Notes under the pieces: model-generated
The model's input: the letters and a program-made list of their open reading frames with translations, nothing else
Database searches by the model: none
Told to the model about the DNA's origin: nothing
In this document: positions 1 to 10,600 of the stretch, piece after piece
Position numbering within the stretch: the first letter of the stretch is position 1
How the letters are laid out: every line of letters starts with the position of its first letter
Assembly: GCA_046331625.1 (NCBI GenBank)
Contig: JAXLQL010000036.1
Span: 1 to 64,000, forward strand
Direction of reading: 5' to 3'
Source: JAXLQL01 sp046331625
Lineage (GTDB): Bacteria; Acidobacteriota; Terriglobia; Bryobacterales; Bryobacteraceae
Length of the DNA: 64,000 nucleotides
Program-made: the position numbers and the translations under genes

Positions 1-2
1 AT

Positions 3-308
3 CGAGCAGAGACTTCAGCCCGGAGAAGAACGCTCGTGTTGCCGTCGATCGTCTGGCGCAAAGGCAACGAGCGAGCGTACTTCTTCGCCGGAGGCGGAAT
101 CGGTGCGCAACTGGATCGCTACTCATACCGGGTTACCGAACCGCCAGGGCAATTTTCCGGCAGCACCTCCGAGGTTGCCCTGCACGTGCGAACCGGTGGC
201 GTATTCCAAGTCAAGAGCCGCCTCCTGTTCCGCGCGGATCTGGTTTGGGCGCATCGCTACGTGCTTCCGAGCATCGCCCTGAACGCGAGCGTGGGGCTTC
301 GCTTCTAG
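3..308 (+). CDS. C-terminal part of an outer-membrane beta-barrel-like protein (5' end outside window)
   Basis: The reading frame is open from the window edge to the stop at 306-308, so the gene very probably begins upstream; a GTG at 36 is only an internal candidate start. The visible residues alternate polar and hydrophobic positions in beta-strand fashion (for example FFAGGGIGAQLDRYSY and ALHVRTGGVFQVKSRLLFRADL). The protein ends in GLRF, and a terminal phenylalanine is the usual signature of outer-membrane barrels assembled by BamA. No more specific family can be named from about 100 residues. The gene converges on the ScyD/ScyE-like gene, with only 9 bases between the two stops. Confidence 0.5.
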   Translation, partial: RAETSARRRTLVLPSIVWRKGNERAYFFAGGGIGAQLDRYSYRVTEPPGQFSGSTSEVALHVRTGGVFQVKSRLLFRADLVWAHRYVLPSIALNASVGLRF

Positions 309-317
309 GCTCGGAAC

Positions 318-1448
318 CTAGTTCAGCGCAAATTCAAGCAAGCGACCCGTGAGTTCCAGCACGTAGACCGAGCGGCGCGCCTCATCGTACGCCAAGCCCA
401 CCGGAAGGATGACCGCGTTCGAAACCACCGTGGGCTGCGGCGATGAGTAGCGCAGCAAACGCCCCGGAGCGGGCGGCTGCGCGAGAAAGTTGCCGCTCAT
501 CTCGAGCACGAACAACTCGCTCGATCCCGTACAAGCGAAGTCCGTAACGAGCGAGAGATTGGCGATGAACGGCGCGAACGTGCGGCGCTCGGTGTCAAGC
601 GCATGGATGCGAGCAGCGTTCGACAGGAACGGAAATCCGGTCAACTGGCTCACCAGCAATTCACCGCCGCACGAATGGACAGCGGTGGGCACGGAGTCAA
701 TGATCGGGCCGCCCACCGGAGTCGGGTTGTTCTGCCGGGGCAGGGCGCCAGCCATGCGCGGGCGACCCGTACGCGTATCCACACGCCAGACCACATCCAT
801 CGACGCGTCGGCCACCCAGAGCGTGTTTCCATCGGCGCTCACTTCGATGCCCCACGGATTCGAGAACCGGTAAATGGCGCCCGGATCGGGAATCGCGTCC
901 ACGAAGTTCACCAGCATCGAAGCCCGAGCATTGGCTCCAGCGCCGTTATCGAGTTCGATCTCGTCGCCCACCGCGAGCGCCATGTGCTGAGCGGGCGTCA
1001 TTCGGAAAGGCGCGCTGGCGGCGTCTGCATCACCGCTCAACTCGAACACGAGCACACTCGAGAAGAGGGGAGACGACGGACCTTTGGGACTGAAGACTGC
1101 CGAGCCCGGCCGAGGTCCATCCACCTCGGCGTCGCCCACACCGATCGCGACATAGAGCGTGCGGCCCCGGAGCGCGATTCCCGTAGGTCCGCTGGCTTCG
1201 CCTTCCGGAGACACGCCCGTGGGCAGCCCCTCGATCAAGCTCCGGCGCGCACCGGCTCGAGTGACGATCGAGACACGGCCTTCGTTCGGCTTCTCGCCAC
1301 CTTCGGTGACGAGAAAGTTGCCGCCTGCCGTGAGTGCGAGCTTCTGAGGCGCTTGCAGTCCGGCGGCGACGACGCGCGGCGGAGCTTGGGCGATAACGCC
1401 GGCTGCGGTGACTGCTGCAAAAAGGACGATACGGGTTGATCGATACAT
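318..1448 (-). CDS. ScyD/ScyE-family secreted beta-propeller-like protein
   Basis: A 376-residue exported protein. I place the start at the ATG at 1448 because it opens directly into a Sec signal peptide (MYRSTRIVLFAAVTAAGVIA, cut near AQA); an in-frame ATG 14 codons earlier would put a charged stretch in front of it. The mature part has repeated strand segments around motifs such as GPTGIALRGRTLYVAIG, NPWGIEVSADGNTLWVADA and LPVGLAYDEARRSVYVLE, typical of NHL/SMP-30-like propellers and of the ScyD/ScyE family (named after scytonemin-cluster genes of unproven biochemistry). It is divergent from the MFS gene, sharing a promoter region of about 80 bases. Substrate unknown. Confidence 0.72.
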   Translation of the reverse strand: MYRSTRIVLFAAVTAAGVIAQAPPRVVAAGLQAPQKLALTAGGNFLVTEGGEKPNEGRVSIVTRAGARRSLIEGLPTGVSPEGEASGPTGIALRGRTLYVAIGVGDAEVDGPRPGSAVFSPKGPSSPLFSSVLVFELSGDADAASAPFRMTPAQHMALAVGDEIELDNGAGANARASMLVNFVDAIPDPGAIYRFSNPWGIEVSADGNTLWVADASMDVVWRVDTRTGRPRMAGALPRQNNPTPVGGPIIDSVPTAVHSCGGELLVSQLTGFPFLSNAARIHALDTERRTFAPFIANLSLVTDFACTGSSELFVLEMSGNFLAQPPAPGRLLRYSSPQPTVVSNAVILPVGLAYDEARRSVYVLELTGRLLEFALN

Positions 1449-1528
1449 GGTCGATGATCCTGCTTTCTTGGAGTTCGATGAAGCGCGCAAGCCGCTCTAC
1501 GGGGTACGGGCGTAAAGCGGCGGCGAAG

Positions 1529-2764
1529 ATGGTCACGGCGGAGAACGACTACCCTAGAAAGTTAGCCATGGGCCGCTACGGAGTGCTGGCCGCGCTCTTT
1601 GTTCTTTCACTGATCACCTATATCGACCGAGCCGCGATCTCGTCGGCCAAAGACGCGATGGCCGGAGCGTTGGCGCTCGATGACCGCGGCATGGGCGCCG
1701 TCTTCAGCGCGTTCGCGCTGGGCTATGCGTTGGCCCAGATCCCGGCGGGGTGGCTGGCCGATCGCTATGGTCCGCGGCTGGCCCTCACGGCGGTGGTGGT
1801 CTCATGGAGCATCCTGACCGCGGCCACCGGCACGGCAACGGCACTGTGGCCGCTTCTGGTGACGCGTTTCCTTTTTGGCGCGGCCGAGGCCGGAGCCTTC
1901 CCGGGTTCCGCGCGAGCCTTCTACAACTGGCTGCCGTCGCGCGAACGCGGAATCGCCAACGGCGTGATCTTCGCCGGCTCGCGGTTGGGCGCCGCCGGAG
2001 CATTCCCAGTGATGGCGTGGCTGCTCTCGGGCGGAGAGTGGCGGACGGCGTTCTTCATCCTAGCCGTGCCCGGAGTCGTATGGGGCGTGCTGTGGTTCCT
2101 GTTCTTTCGTGACGAACCCGCCGTGACGCCGGTTCGCGATGAGCCCGAGGAATCCGAGCGTTTGCCTCTGGCACTGGTGGTGGTCTCTCCGCGAATGATC
2201 CTGGCGATGTTCCAATACTTCGTCGTGAACTTCACCACGTTCCTCTGCTTGTCGTGGATGCTGCCTTACTTGAAACAGCGCTATCTACTCTCGGCTTCCG
2301 ATGCCGCGTTCTATGCGATGATCCCGCTGCTGGTGGGAGCAACGGCGCAATGGTTCACCGGCGCCTTGGTCGACCGCCTATATCGCTCCACAGAATGGCG
2401 GCCATGGTCGCGGCGGTTGCCGGCGATCCTCGGGTTCCTGGTGTCGTCAATCGGGATCGCGTCCATCGCGTTCGCGCCCACCGTGCAAAGCGCAACGGTG
2501 TTCTTCACCGTAGCCGCGTTCGGCGCGGAGATGGTGATCACGCCGAGTTGGGCGTTCTGCATGGATATCGGAGGCAGCAGGTCCGGCGCGGTAACAGGGT
2601 CGATGAACATGCTCGGAAACCTGGGATCGTTCGTGAGCGCGAACCTGTTTCCATACCTGCAGGGCCTGACCGGAGACGCGTCGGCGTACTTCTTCACGGT
2701 GCTGGTGTTGAACCTGGCGAGTGCGATTTGTTGGCTGAGGATGAAGCGACCGGAAGAGAGCTAG
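1529..2764 (+). CDS. MFS transporter, anion:cation symporter-like
   Basis: A polytopic inner-membrane protein of 411 residues from the ATG at 1529, or 398 from the ATG at 1568; neither has a strong ribosome binding site. The N-terminal core LFVLSLITYIDRAAISSAKD followed by ALGYALAQIPAGWLADRYGPR is the classic first-helix and loop 2-3 signature of the major facilitator superfamily. The TYIDR motif and the spacing are typical of the ACS (hexuronate/phthalate/tartrate) branch, so an organic-anion substrate is likely but unproven. About twelve hydrophobic segments are visible, with a charged central loop near residues 195-215. The end overlaps a decayed Uma2 gene on the other strand by 4 bases. 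Confidence 0.85.
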   Translation: MVTAENDYPRKLAMGRYGVLAALFVLSLITYIDRAAISSAKDAMAGALALDDRGMGAVFSAFALGYALAQIPAGWLADRYGPRLALTAVVVSWSILTAATGTATALWPLLVTRFLFGAAEAGAFPGSARAFYNWLPSRERGIANGVIFAGSRLGAAGAFPVMAWLLSGGEWRTAFFILAVPGVVWGVLWFLFFRDEPAVTPVRDEPEESERLPLALVVVSPRMILAMFQYFVVNFTTFLCLSWMLPYLKQRYLLSASDAAFYAMIPLLVGATAQWFTGALVDRLYRSTEWRPWSRRLPAILGFLVSSIGIASIAFAPTVQSATVFFTVAAFGAEMVITPSWAFCMDIGGSRSGAVTGSMNMLGNLGSFVSANLFPYLQGLTGDASAYFFTVLVLNLASAICWLRMKRPEES

Positions 2765-3299
2765 TCGAAGCTCACGCCTTCATAGACATCTTGCAAGGCG
2801 AGGGACCGGCGGAAGCGGGGGATTTCAATCATTGCTTCGAGCCTCGTCTGCGAAGAGTACACCCAAGCGCCACCCGATTGTCGGGACCAGAGCTCGATTC
2901 CTGGGCGGTCTTGGTCGACGAGCAGGATCTCGCACCTGGAGGCGATTCTCTGATAAGGATTGTGCTCTTCTCGAGCGCGGAGAGTTTCGGCTTCCCGCAT
3001 ACCACTTCGAGACCTTCGGCTCACCGCACACGACTTGTGCCGTCGGGATAGAAGAAACTCAGAACATCATTGCCCCGCGCAATGAGAACCCTCATATCGC
3101 TCGTATACGCGCCGCATTCCGTTCCCTCCAGAGCAATGTTCAACGCAGTGATGACCCGTCCGCTGATCCGTGCGTGTAATGGCGACCCACCTGACATCGC
3201 CAGGATCTCGCCGCGGTAGAACTCGCTTTTGTACTCGGCATCACGCTCGATGCGCAAATACTCTTCCGGCGTGAACCGGCGGCGAGGGATCGTGGCAAG
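2761..3299 (-). pseudogene. Decayed Uma2-family (PD-(D/E)XK-like) gene, copy 1
   Basis: Two minus-strand fragments in different frames match the two ends of a Uma2-family endonuclease-like protein. The N-terminal fragment (3299 to 3021) has RRRFTPEEYLRIERDAEYKS, then a Y-x-GEI-AMSGGS-x-HARI segment, a YTSDMRV segment, and stops soon after FYPDGTS. The C-terminal fragment (3024 to 2761) has CEILLVDQDRPGIELW and ends RRSLALQDVYEGVSF. The central stretch with the usual D-x(n)-ExE/K core is missing, and no in-frame ATG precedes the first fragment. I infer an internal deletion plus frameshift. Uma2 proteins are common accessory genes of unsettled function, often multicopy in Cyanobacteria and Acidobacteria. 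Confidence 0.62.
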
Positions 3300-3872
3300 G
3301 CATAGATCTCGTCCAACGAGAGAGCGCCGCGGAAGAAGGAGAGTTCAATCGATTTATCGAGCTTGGTTTCCGCCGAGTGCGCCCACACCCCTCCCAGCCG
3401 CTTCGACCAGACCTCGACCTTGGGACGCTGCAGATCGATCAGGAGAATTTCGCGCATCGACGGCATCCTTTGATGGCAGGCACCTGACCAGCCGGCCGTA
3501 CCGCTTGAACTCTGGCATCGCAACCTCCACCACAAGAGCGGGGTTGACCAGAATGTCCTGATGGCGACCCACAGTCTTGAACGCACGGCGCACAGCGCTT
3601 CCATCCGGGTAGACGTATCCCCAAGAAGCGTCTTCCGCGGGAATTCAGACGCGGAGATCACTCGACACGACCAGACAACCCAGGGGCATCAGCGCCCTTG
3701 CGAGGGCCGTGATCGCGCTCGGCGAGACTCGGGCATGCACGATGTTGCCTGGCCGCGCGAGAATCTCGCCCTGATAGAACTCGCTCTTGTACTGGGCTTC
3801 GCGCTCGATCAGCAGGTATTCTTCCGCCGTGAACCGGCGCCGTTCCAGCTTTGCCAATGCCGAAGCGCGCAT
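3300..3872 (-). pseudogene. Decayed Uma2-family gene, copy 2, in three frames
   Basis: Minus-strand coding continues through three frames. An ATG at 3872 opens MRASALAKLERRRFTAEEYL followed by QYKSEFYQGEILARPG and ends after VVSSDLRV. A second frame then carries YVYPDGS, RRAFKTVGRHQDILVNPALV and EFKRYGRL. A third frame carries REILLIDLQRPKVEVWSKR and RGALSLDEIYA. Read together they give one nearly full-length Uma2 protein of about 180 residues broken by two frameshifts. The similarity to the neighbouring copy (EYKSEFYRGEILAMSGG against QYKSEFYQGEILARPG) points to an old tandem duplication. Both copies are broken, so a shared loss of function is more likely than two sequencing errors. Confidence 0.65.
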
Positions 3873-4083
3873 ACCGCTCTTATGCCGCCCGATCGGCTAT
3901 CCTCATTTCTAATAGCCAGTGCGGAACGAAACGTGCTCTAACAAGGCAGCGAAGACTCTGATGAGCCAGCCGATCTGCGGGAAGCGAGCCTCGAGCCAGA
4001 TCGAACCGCCCCAGGCGCTGCATCATTCCGACACACCATCGCACGTTGACCAGCCGTCCAGCCAAATGATCAAAGGAGCCAGA
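3873..4083. other. Intergenic region before the first giant surface protein
   Basis: About 210 bases between the broken Uma2 copy and the 1173-residue protein. The only clear signal is a strong ribosome binding site, AAAGGAG at 4072-4078, five bases before the ATG at 4084. That fixes the start of the downstream gene despite an open frame extending back to 3919. I see no convincing promoter boxes or RNA structure. Confidence 0.6.
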
Positions 4084-7000
4084 ATGCAACCGGGGAACCT
4101 ACGACTGCTCGCGTACTTATCACTCCTCGCCGCCGGACCGATGGCGGCATCACTCCACGCGCAGGCGCTCCCCCCCCCGATCATCGACAGCATTTCGCCT
4201 TCGGGCCTCACCGCGAACAGCCCTGCCTTTACGATGCAAATCACGGGCTCGCGCTATCGTACCGATTCGCGAGTGATCTGGCGCTACGGTTCGCTCGGAG
4301 CTCTGCAACTGCAGACCACCTACATCTCTCCCACGCGAATCGACGCAGCAGTGCCGGGAAATCTGTTGAGCGACTCGGGCAACATCAACATCGTCGTGCA
4401 GCAAGCGGGCGACACCGGAACCGTCGTATCGAACACCGTGGTCTTCGTGATCTTTCCCGGACTGACCATCACCACCAGTTGCCCTCTGGCCAACGCGATC
4501 GTGGGCCAACCCTACAGCACCGCGATGTCACTGATCGGCGGAACGCCGCCCTACAACTGGACGCTTTCCGGCGGCTCCTTGCCTCCCGGTCTGTCGTTGA
4601 CCACTCAGGGCACCGTGGTGGGCAACGCAGCCACGGCAACGCCGGCGAACTTCATTCTTCGCGTCAGCGATGCGCAAGGAAACGTAGCGACCAAGGATTG
4701 TTCCATGCGGTCCGTCTCGGGAACGCAGAACCAAACGCTGTTCATCACGGCCCTCAGCCCATCGGGCGTGCTGGCCGGAGCAAGCCAGATTCAGCTTTCC
4801 ATTCGCGGCACCGGCTTCAGCACGGCCACCACGGCGGTCTGGAATTTCGGCCGCGCCGGCGCCACGGATCTTGCAACTACCTTCAACGATCCTACGTTGC
4901 TCACAGCGGTGATCCCCGCCGGATTCCTCGTGAACCCGGGAACGTACCCGGTTGCAGTGCGTCAGCAAGTGCTCACCCAATCCGTTTTTTCGAACGCGGA
5001 AGACTTCGTCGTCTCGGCGCCAGTCTCGGTAAATTCGCAGTGCCCCCTGCGGGATGGCACGCTCGGACAACCCTACTCGGAGACGTTGAGCGCCAGTGGC
5101 GGATTCACGCCGTATACGTGGACGATATCGGAAGGGGCGGCGCCCACCGGGCTCGCGGTGCAGCGAAGCGGCACCCTCTCCGGTACGCCGAGCGAGGCGG
5201 GCTCGTTCCGGTTCACGCTCTCGGTGACGGACTCGCGCGGTAACCCTGGTACCAAGGCGTGTTCGATGCGAGTGCTGGGACCTCTGACGGCGGCTCCAAC
5301 CGCGCTCACGTTCACGGCTGACGCCTCGGGCGCGGTTCCGCCAGCCCAGGGGCTGAGCGTCGCCGCTGCTTTCGCAGACGCGGGAATCACCAGCCAAGCG
5401 TTCACCGACACTTCATTCAATTGGCTGCGTGTCTCAGCCGGCGACAAAGCTCCGGCGCTGCTCCGCGTCACCGTAGACACCGGCTCGCTCGGCCCGGGAA
5501 CCTATCGCGGCCAAATCACCGTCACGTCTGACTCGGCGAGCAATCGGAGCGTCGCGGTTCCCGTAACGCTGGTGATCAACAACGCCCGGACGCCGCAGAT
5601 CGTGCCGCTGCCAGCGTCGGTCCGGTTCCTCGCGCCGCGCGAAGGCGCGCGAGTCCCTGGACAAGTGCTGGCGCTAGTGAACCCGAACACGCAAGTGCGG
5701 CCTTTCAGCATCTCCGTGTCCACCAGTACGGGCGGGAACTGGCTGACGGTGACGCCAGCGCTCGGCTCGGTGAGCGCAAACAATCCAGTGGATCTACAGG
5801 TGAGAGCCAACGCCTCTGACCTCCAGGCCGGCACGTATCGAGGCTCGATTCAGATCGCTTCGGTTGGGGGCGAGTTGACTACGGTGCCCGTGGCGTTGAC
5901 GGTCACGCAGTCTCAGGAACTGATGGTGATTCCGCAGTCGAACATCACCGTTCAAGCAACAGCCGGCGGACCTTCTCCTTCGCCCAAGCGCATCGACGTG
6001 GTGACGCAGGGCCCGAATGGATTCTTCTGGGAAGCAACGTCCTCGGTGATCACCTGGCTCAATGCCGACCCACCGAGCGATTTCTCGCGGCTGGGCCTGC
6101 CACAGTACACGGAAGCAAAAATCGATTCGCGCGGTCTCGATGCCGGGCTCGCTTTCGGAGACATCATCATCGCGACCCCATCCGCCGACAACTCTCCGCG
6201 CCGGGTGGGCGTAACAGCGCAAGTGCTGGCGTCGAATGCTCCGCTCCAACCGGAGCTTTCCGATACGGCGTTGGTCTTTCGAGGCGCATCGCCCGGCACG
6301 CAGTCATTCACGATTCGAAACATGTCGCGCGACAACATCACCGCCGACATCCAGTTCACGGGAGACTCGCGCGTGTTCACCGTGACTCCCGAACCAGAAC
6401 GGTCGGTATTGGTGGGATTGACTCGCAAGATCACGGTTGCGGTGAACAACCCCGGTGGAGCAGGCGGGGTCTTCCGAGGATCGGTAGCAGTGCGCGCATC
6501 CAACAGCACCCAGGTGCGGCTGGTGGACCTCGTCTATGCGGCTCCGCCCGCTTCGGCGCGCTGCACACCGGCTTCGTTCGTAGTAGCCGCCTCGTCGCTT
6601 GCCGCGGGGTACACAGTAACCAGCGGACTCCCGGCAACCATCGAAGCTCGCGTCTTCGACAATTGCGGAGAACCGGTGACATCAGGACTCGTGACCGCGT
6701 TCGCCGGGTCGCCCGAGGTCCCGATCCAATTGCTGCACGTCGCCGACGGGAGATGGGTGGGCACGTGGCTGGTTCCGCAGATGGAACCGGGCGCGGTGTC
6801 GGTTCGCATCGTCGCCGAAGATCCGGCCCGAAACCTCCAGGGTTTCACGGCGATCCCGGGAAGAAGCGAAGCGATACCGTTCTTCCCTGCCCTGACAAAT
6901 GAAGGCGTGCTCAGCGCGTCGAGCCTGCTCGCCAACGCGCCACTGTCGCCGGGTAGCATGATTTCGCTCTTCGGGGGCGGAATGGCCGCGGGCCGCAACG

Positions 7001-7605
7001 CCGCGAACAGCGTCCCCTTCCCGTTTTCGCTCGGTTCCACGCGTGTGACCATCGGCGGCCGCGACATCCCGATCTTCTTCGCTGGCGACCAAGGCGCCTT
7101 CACGCAGGTGAACGGAATTGTTCCGAGCGATCTGCTCCCCAACAACGTGTACCAACTCGCGGTGATCCGCGATGGGCGGCGCTCGCAATACATTGACGTG
7201 ACTCTGGCGCCGGCCGCGCCGGGAGTCTTCACAGCCACGCAGACCGGTTCGGGCCAAGCGATCGTGGTGAACGGCGACAATCAGGCGCAACTCGCCGATC
7301 CCGTGAATCCGGCGCCGCGCGGAAGCGTCGTGGTGATCTATTGCGAAGGCCTCGGCCCGGTGAATCCGTTGACGCCCGCTGGCACACGCTCGCCATCGCC
7401 TCCGGCGGTCACCACGCTCCCCGTGGAAGTGACCATTGGCGGAGTACCGGCGACGGTCCTGTTTTCGGGGCTGACACCCGGAGCCGTGAGTCTCTATCAG
7501 ATCAACGCGATCGTGCCGGATACCGCCGCTCCGAGCAGCGCCGTGCCGCTGGTGATCTCGGCGGGCGGCCAGCCGTCTCGCGCGGTAACCATCGCCGTGC
7601 GTTAG
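4084..7605 (+). CDS. Giant secreted Ig/BACON-repeat protein with Solibacter-type C-terminal domain (TIGR03437)
   Basis: 1173 residues. The start at 4084 is set by AAAGGAG at 4072-4078 and by the signal peptide that follows (LLAYLSLLAAGPMAASLHAQ). After it come alternating IPT/TIG-like segments (PIIDSISPSGL; FITALSPSGV) and putative Ig domains of the He_PIG type (GGTPPYNWTLSGGSLPPGLS; SGGFTPYTWTIS), roughly residues 27-400. BACON-like repeats follow (NWLRVS, GSLGPGTYRGQITVTS, LQAGTYRGSIQIAS), roughly 400-720. The last 240 residues form the TIGR03437 domain (FTQVNGIVPSDLLPNNVYQL, VVIYCEGLGPVNP, SLYQINAIVPD). Families of this kind are cell-surface or secreted; no catalytic motif is visible, so adhesion or polysaccharide binding is inference. 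A run of nine C lies just after the signal peptide. Confidence 0.8.
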   Translation: MQPGNLRLLAYLSLLAAGPMAASLHAQALPPPIIDSISPSGLTANSPAFTMQITGSRYRTDSRVIWRYGSLGALQLQTTYISPTRIDAAVPGNLLSDSGNINIVVQQAGDTGTVVSNTVVFVIFPGLTITTSCPLANAIVGQPYSTAMSLIGGTPPYNWTLSGGSLPPGLSLTTQGTVVGNAATATPANFILRVSDAQGNVATKDCSMRSVSGTQNQTLFITALSPSGVLAGASQIQLSIRGTGFSTATTAVWNFGRAGATDLATTFNDPTLLTAVIPAGFLVNPGTYPVAVRQQVLTQSVFSNAEDFVVSAPVSVNSQCPLRDGTLGQPYSETLSASGGFTPYTWTISEGAAPTGLAVQRSGTLSGTPSEAGSFRFTLSVTDSRGNPGTKACSMRVLGPLTAAPTALTFTADASGAVPPAQGLSVAAAFADAGITSQAFTDTSFNWLRVSAGDKAPALLRVTVDTGSLGPGTYRGQITVTSDSASNRSVAVPVTLVINNARTPQIVPLPASVRFLAPREGARVPGQVLALVNPNTQVRPFSISVSTSTGGNWLTVTPALGSVSANNPVDLQVRANASDLQAGTYRGSIQIASVGGELTTVPVALTVTQSQELMVIPQSNITVQATAGGPSPSPKRIDVVTQGPNGFFWEATSSVITWLNADPPSDFSRLGLPQYTEAKIDSRGLDAGLAFGDIIIATPSADNSPRRVGVTAQVLASNAPLQPELSDTALVFRGASPGTQSFTIRNMSRDNITADIQFTGDSRVFTVTPEPERSVLVGLTRKITVAVNNPGGAGGVFRGSVAVRASNSTQVRLVDLVYAAPPASARCTPASFVVAASSLAAGYTVTSGLPATIEARVFDNCGEPVTSGLVTAFAGSPEVPIQLLHVADGRWVGTWLVPQMEPGAVSVRIVAEDPARNLQGFTAIPGRSEAIPFFPALTNEGVLSASSLLANAPLSPGSMISLFGGGMAAGRNAANSVPFPFSLGSTRVTIGGRDIPIFFAGDQGAFTQVNGIVPSDLLPNNVYQLAVIRDGRRSQYIDVTLAPAAPGVFTATQTGSGQAIVVNGDNQAQLADPVNPAPRGSVVVIYCEGLGPVNPLTPAGTRSPSPPAVTTLPVEVTIGGVPATVLFSGLTPGAVSLYQINAIVPDTAAPSSAVPLVISAGGQPSRAVTIAVR
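4170..4178 (+). repeat. Nine-base poly-C tract inside the surface-protein gene
   Basis: Nine consecutive C residues encode part of ALPPP right after the predicted signal peptide of the 1173-residue surface protein. Homopolymeric C/G tracts of this length near the start of surface genes can slip during replication and switch the gene on and off in other bacteria. Here that is only a possibility; as read, the frame is intact. Confidence 0.6.
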
Positions 7606-7691
7606 CGGGCGCGGTCCGGTCGCGGCAGCCAAAACAAGATTCACACTTTTTGTTTCAATACTGCCACAATATAGGCTTGAGGAAACACTCG

Positions 7692-10600
7692 ATGGCCCGA
7701 CTTGGTCCTCTATTGCTGGCGGCCTTCGCAGCCGCAGCGCCCGCCTACGCGCAGCTCTCTTGCGCGGCTTCGGCGCAGTCTCCCGTTCCCCTCATCCGGT
7801 TTCGCGGCCAAGCGGAACTGGTGAGTGACGTCATCGTGGTATGCAGCGGACTGGCGCAGGCCGGCGGCGTCCAGACCACGGTCACCGTGACACTGAACAC
7901 CATCGTGGGGAGCCGTTTGCTCAACAGCGAAAACAACGCGACTGAGGCGTTGCTGCTGCGCGACGATCCGCGGCCCGGAAACTTCCTGACGCAGCCGGTG
8001 GGGCAGTTCATTTCGAACGCCAACACGATCCAAGGTGTACGCTCCACGTCCACGAGCATCATTTTCGGTAACGTACCGCTCACCACCGCAGACGAAGGCG
8101 GCCCGGTAAGCCACCGTTTCCGCATCACGAACATTCGCGCCAATGTGGCGGACCGCGCCACTGGATTCGGGGTGACGCTCAACGTCGCCATGGGTACCGC
8201 TCCCGTGCAGGCCGCTACGCAAACGGTCGCCACGGTGGGAGACCCGCTGCGCTTCACCTTCCGTGGCGCAACCGATGGTGAGCCGAACACGTTGCTGTTG
8301 CGGGCCTGTGACGGCAACAAATCGATCGTAGCCGGCGACACCGTGCGCGATTTCAATTTGAAGTTCAGCGAGAACTTCCCATCGGAGTTCCGCGAGCGAA
8401 ACCCGGCTACTTCTGTCACGGCTCCTCTAGCAATCACGAGTCAGAACACGTACAACGGCGCCGCGGGTGTCACGTCGGAAACGGGATTCTTCGACGGCTC
8501 CTTTACCGGCGCGAACTCGATGAACTTCGCCGGCCTGGCAAATCAAGGCACTCGGCTCATGGCGCGATTCGTGGGCATTCCAGCCGGAGTCGGCGTGTGG
8601 GTCACCACCGCTCCCGTGGCGGAAGGATCATCGCCCACCGGCGTGACGGCGCGAATCACCAACGTGGACGCGAACGGCGCCGGACAGTTCAGCCCGCCGG
8701 GTGGAACGCTGGGGCCTTGGGTGCGGCTGGGGGCGAATCAAGGCAGTGCGATCGCGGTGTGGGAAGTGTTCGACGCAAACCCGAGCGTGCTCGAATCGCT
8801 GAGCTTCGGCGTTGTGATCTCAGTCCCGGCGCAGCATCCCAACGGAGGCACGATCGCCGCGCAAGGATTTCTAGGTCCGTTCAGCACGGCTGACCGATTC
8901 GACCTCGGCACGCCGATTCCCAACTTTTCGAGTGCGTCTTCCGGTTTGGGGCCATCGGTGGCGGAAGTGCGGTCATGCGAGCAGGGCCTCAGCATCGGCA
9001 GCACCTCGCCGCTTCCGCCCGCGACCGCAGGTGTGCTCTATTCTTTGAGCCTGGCGGCCAGCGGTGGAACACTCCCCTACGCGTGGTCCGTTTCGCGCGG
9101 AAATCTCCCGCCGGGATTCACGCTTTCGAGCAGCGGCCTGCTGAGCGGAACCGCGCCCGATCCCGGAACCTTCACGTTCACGCTGCGCGCCGTGGATGCA
9201 CGCGGAGTGAGCGTAGAGCGAGAGTTCACTCTCGTAGTGGACCGCGGCTTGAGTATCGTGACCGCGTGCCCGTTGCGACAGGCGCAGATCGGGTTGCAGT
9301 ACACGCTGAATCTCGCCGCAACCGGCGGCACTCCGCCGTACATCTGGGCTCTGCAGGGCGGATTACCGCGCGGGCTCTCGCTGAGTTCCGGCGGAGTGAT
9401 CTCGGGCATTCCCGCCGAGGTGGGCAGCTTCGATTTCACGTTGCGCGTGACCGACACGCGGAGCCTCACCGGAGTGCGCCCATGCCAACTCCGCGTCGGC
9501 GCGCCACTGCGAATCACGCCAGCGGCGTTGAGCTTCACCGCCGACAGCAACGGATCCTCGCCGCCACCGCAGTTCGTGAGCCTGCTCAATGACACACCGG
9601 GGCAGAACTGGTCGGCACGAGTGGATAGCACCGGCGGATGGCTCAAGGTTCCATCGACGCAAGGCAAGATGCCAGCGCTCGTCGAGGTGGGAGTGACGCC
9701 GGGGTCGCTGGCTCCGGGGCAGTACTCGGGCACGGTGGTGTTCTTCGCGGAAGGCCCCTCAGTGCAGTCGCTCGGCATCACGGTGAACTTGACGGTGAAT
9801 CCGCCGGCACCCGCGCAACTGGCCTCGGATCCCGCAGGCGTTATCATCGCGATTCCTACCGACACGCCCGCCGTGGAGCGAATCGTGACCGTCTCGAATC
9901 GCGGCTCCGGCGCCATCCCGTTCACGGCCGCACTCGAGTCACCGGTTCCCTGGCTGAGCTTGGCATCGGCCACCATCACAGGCCGCGCGGGACCCGACTC
10001 CGCCACACGCGTGCGCTTGCGCGCGAATCCGAGCGGCCTCGGACCCGGGGTCTATCGAGCGCGATTGCGCGTGCGCAATGACGACACCGGCGACGCTCAA
10101 GTCGTGCCGGTGACCATGGCGATCTCGCAAGGTCGCGACAGCATGGCCGTACAGCCCCTGACAGTGAACCTCGCCGCGGCGGTGAGCTCCGGCAGCACTG
10201 CAACTTCGAACTTCAGCGTGATCGCTACGGCGGGAACCATCACTTGGCAAGCGAATATCGTGACCGATCCCGCTCTGCCGCAATGGCTCAGCATCACGCC
10301 GCGCACCGGGCGCGCGTCCGCCGGTTCGCCGTCGCGCGGCGAGATCAGTGCGAACAGCTCCGGCTTGAGCCCGGGCCGCTATTTCGGTGAAGTCGTGATC
10401 AGCGCGCCAGGAAGTGACACGCCCACGAGAACCATCGTGGTCACGCTCAACGTAGCCGATGCCAACACTGCCGTGGCAGCCGACATACAACCTGCCGCGC
10501 TCGTGTTCACGGCCAGCCTGACGAGCTTGCCAGGGCGCCAGTCGATCGTGATCCAGAACACCAGCCGTGTGCCCGTCACGTTCGATACGAACCTGGTGGG

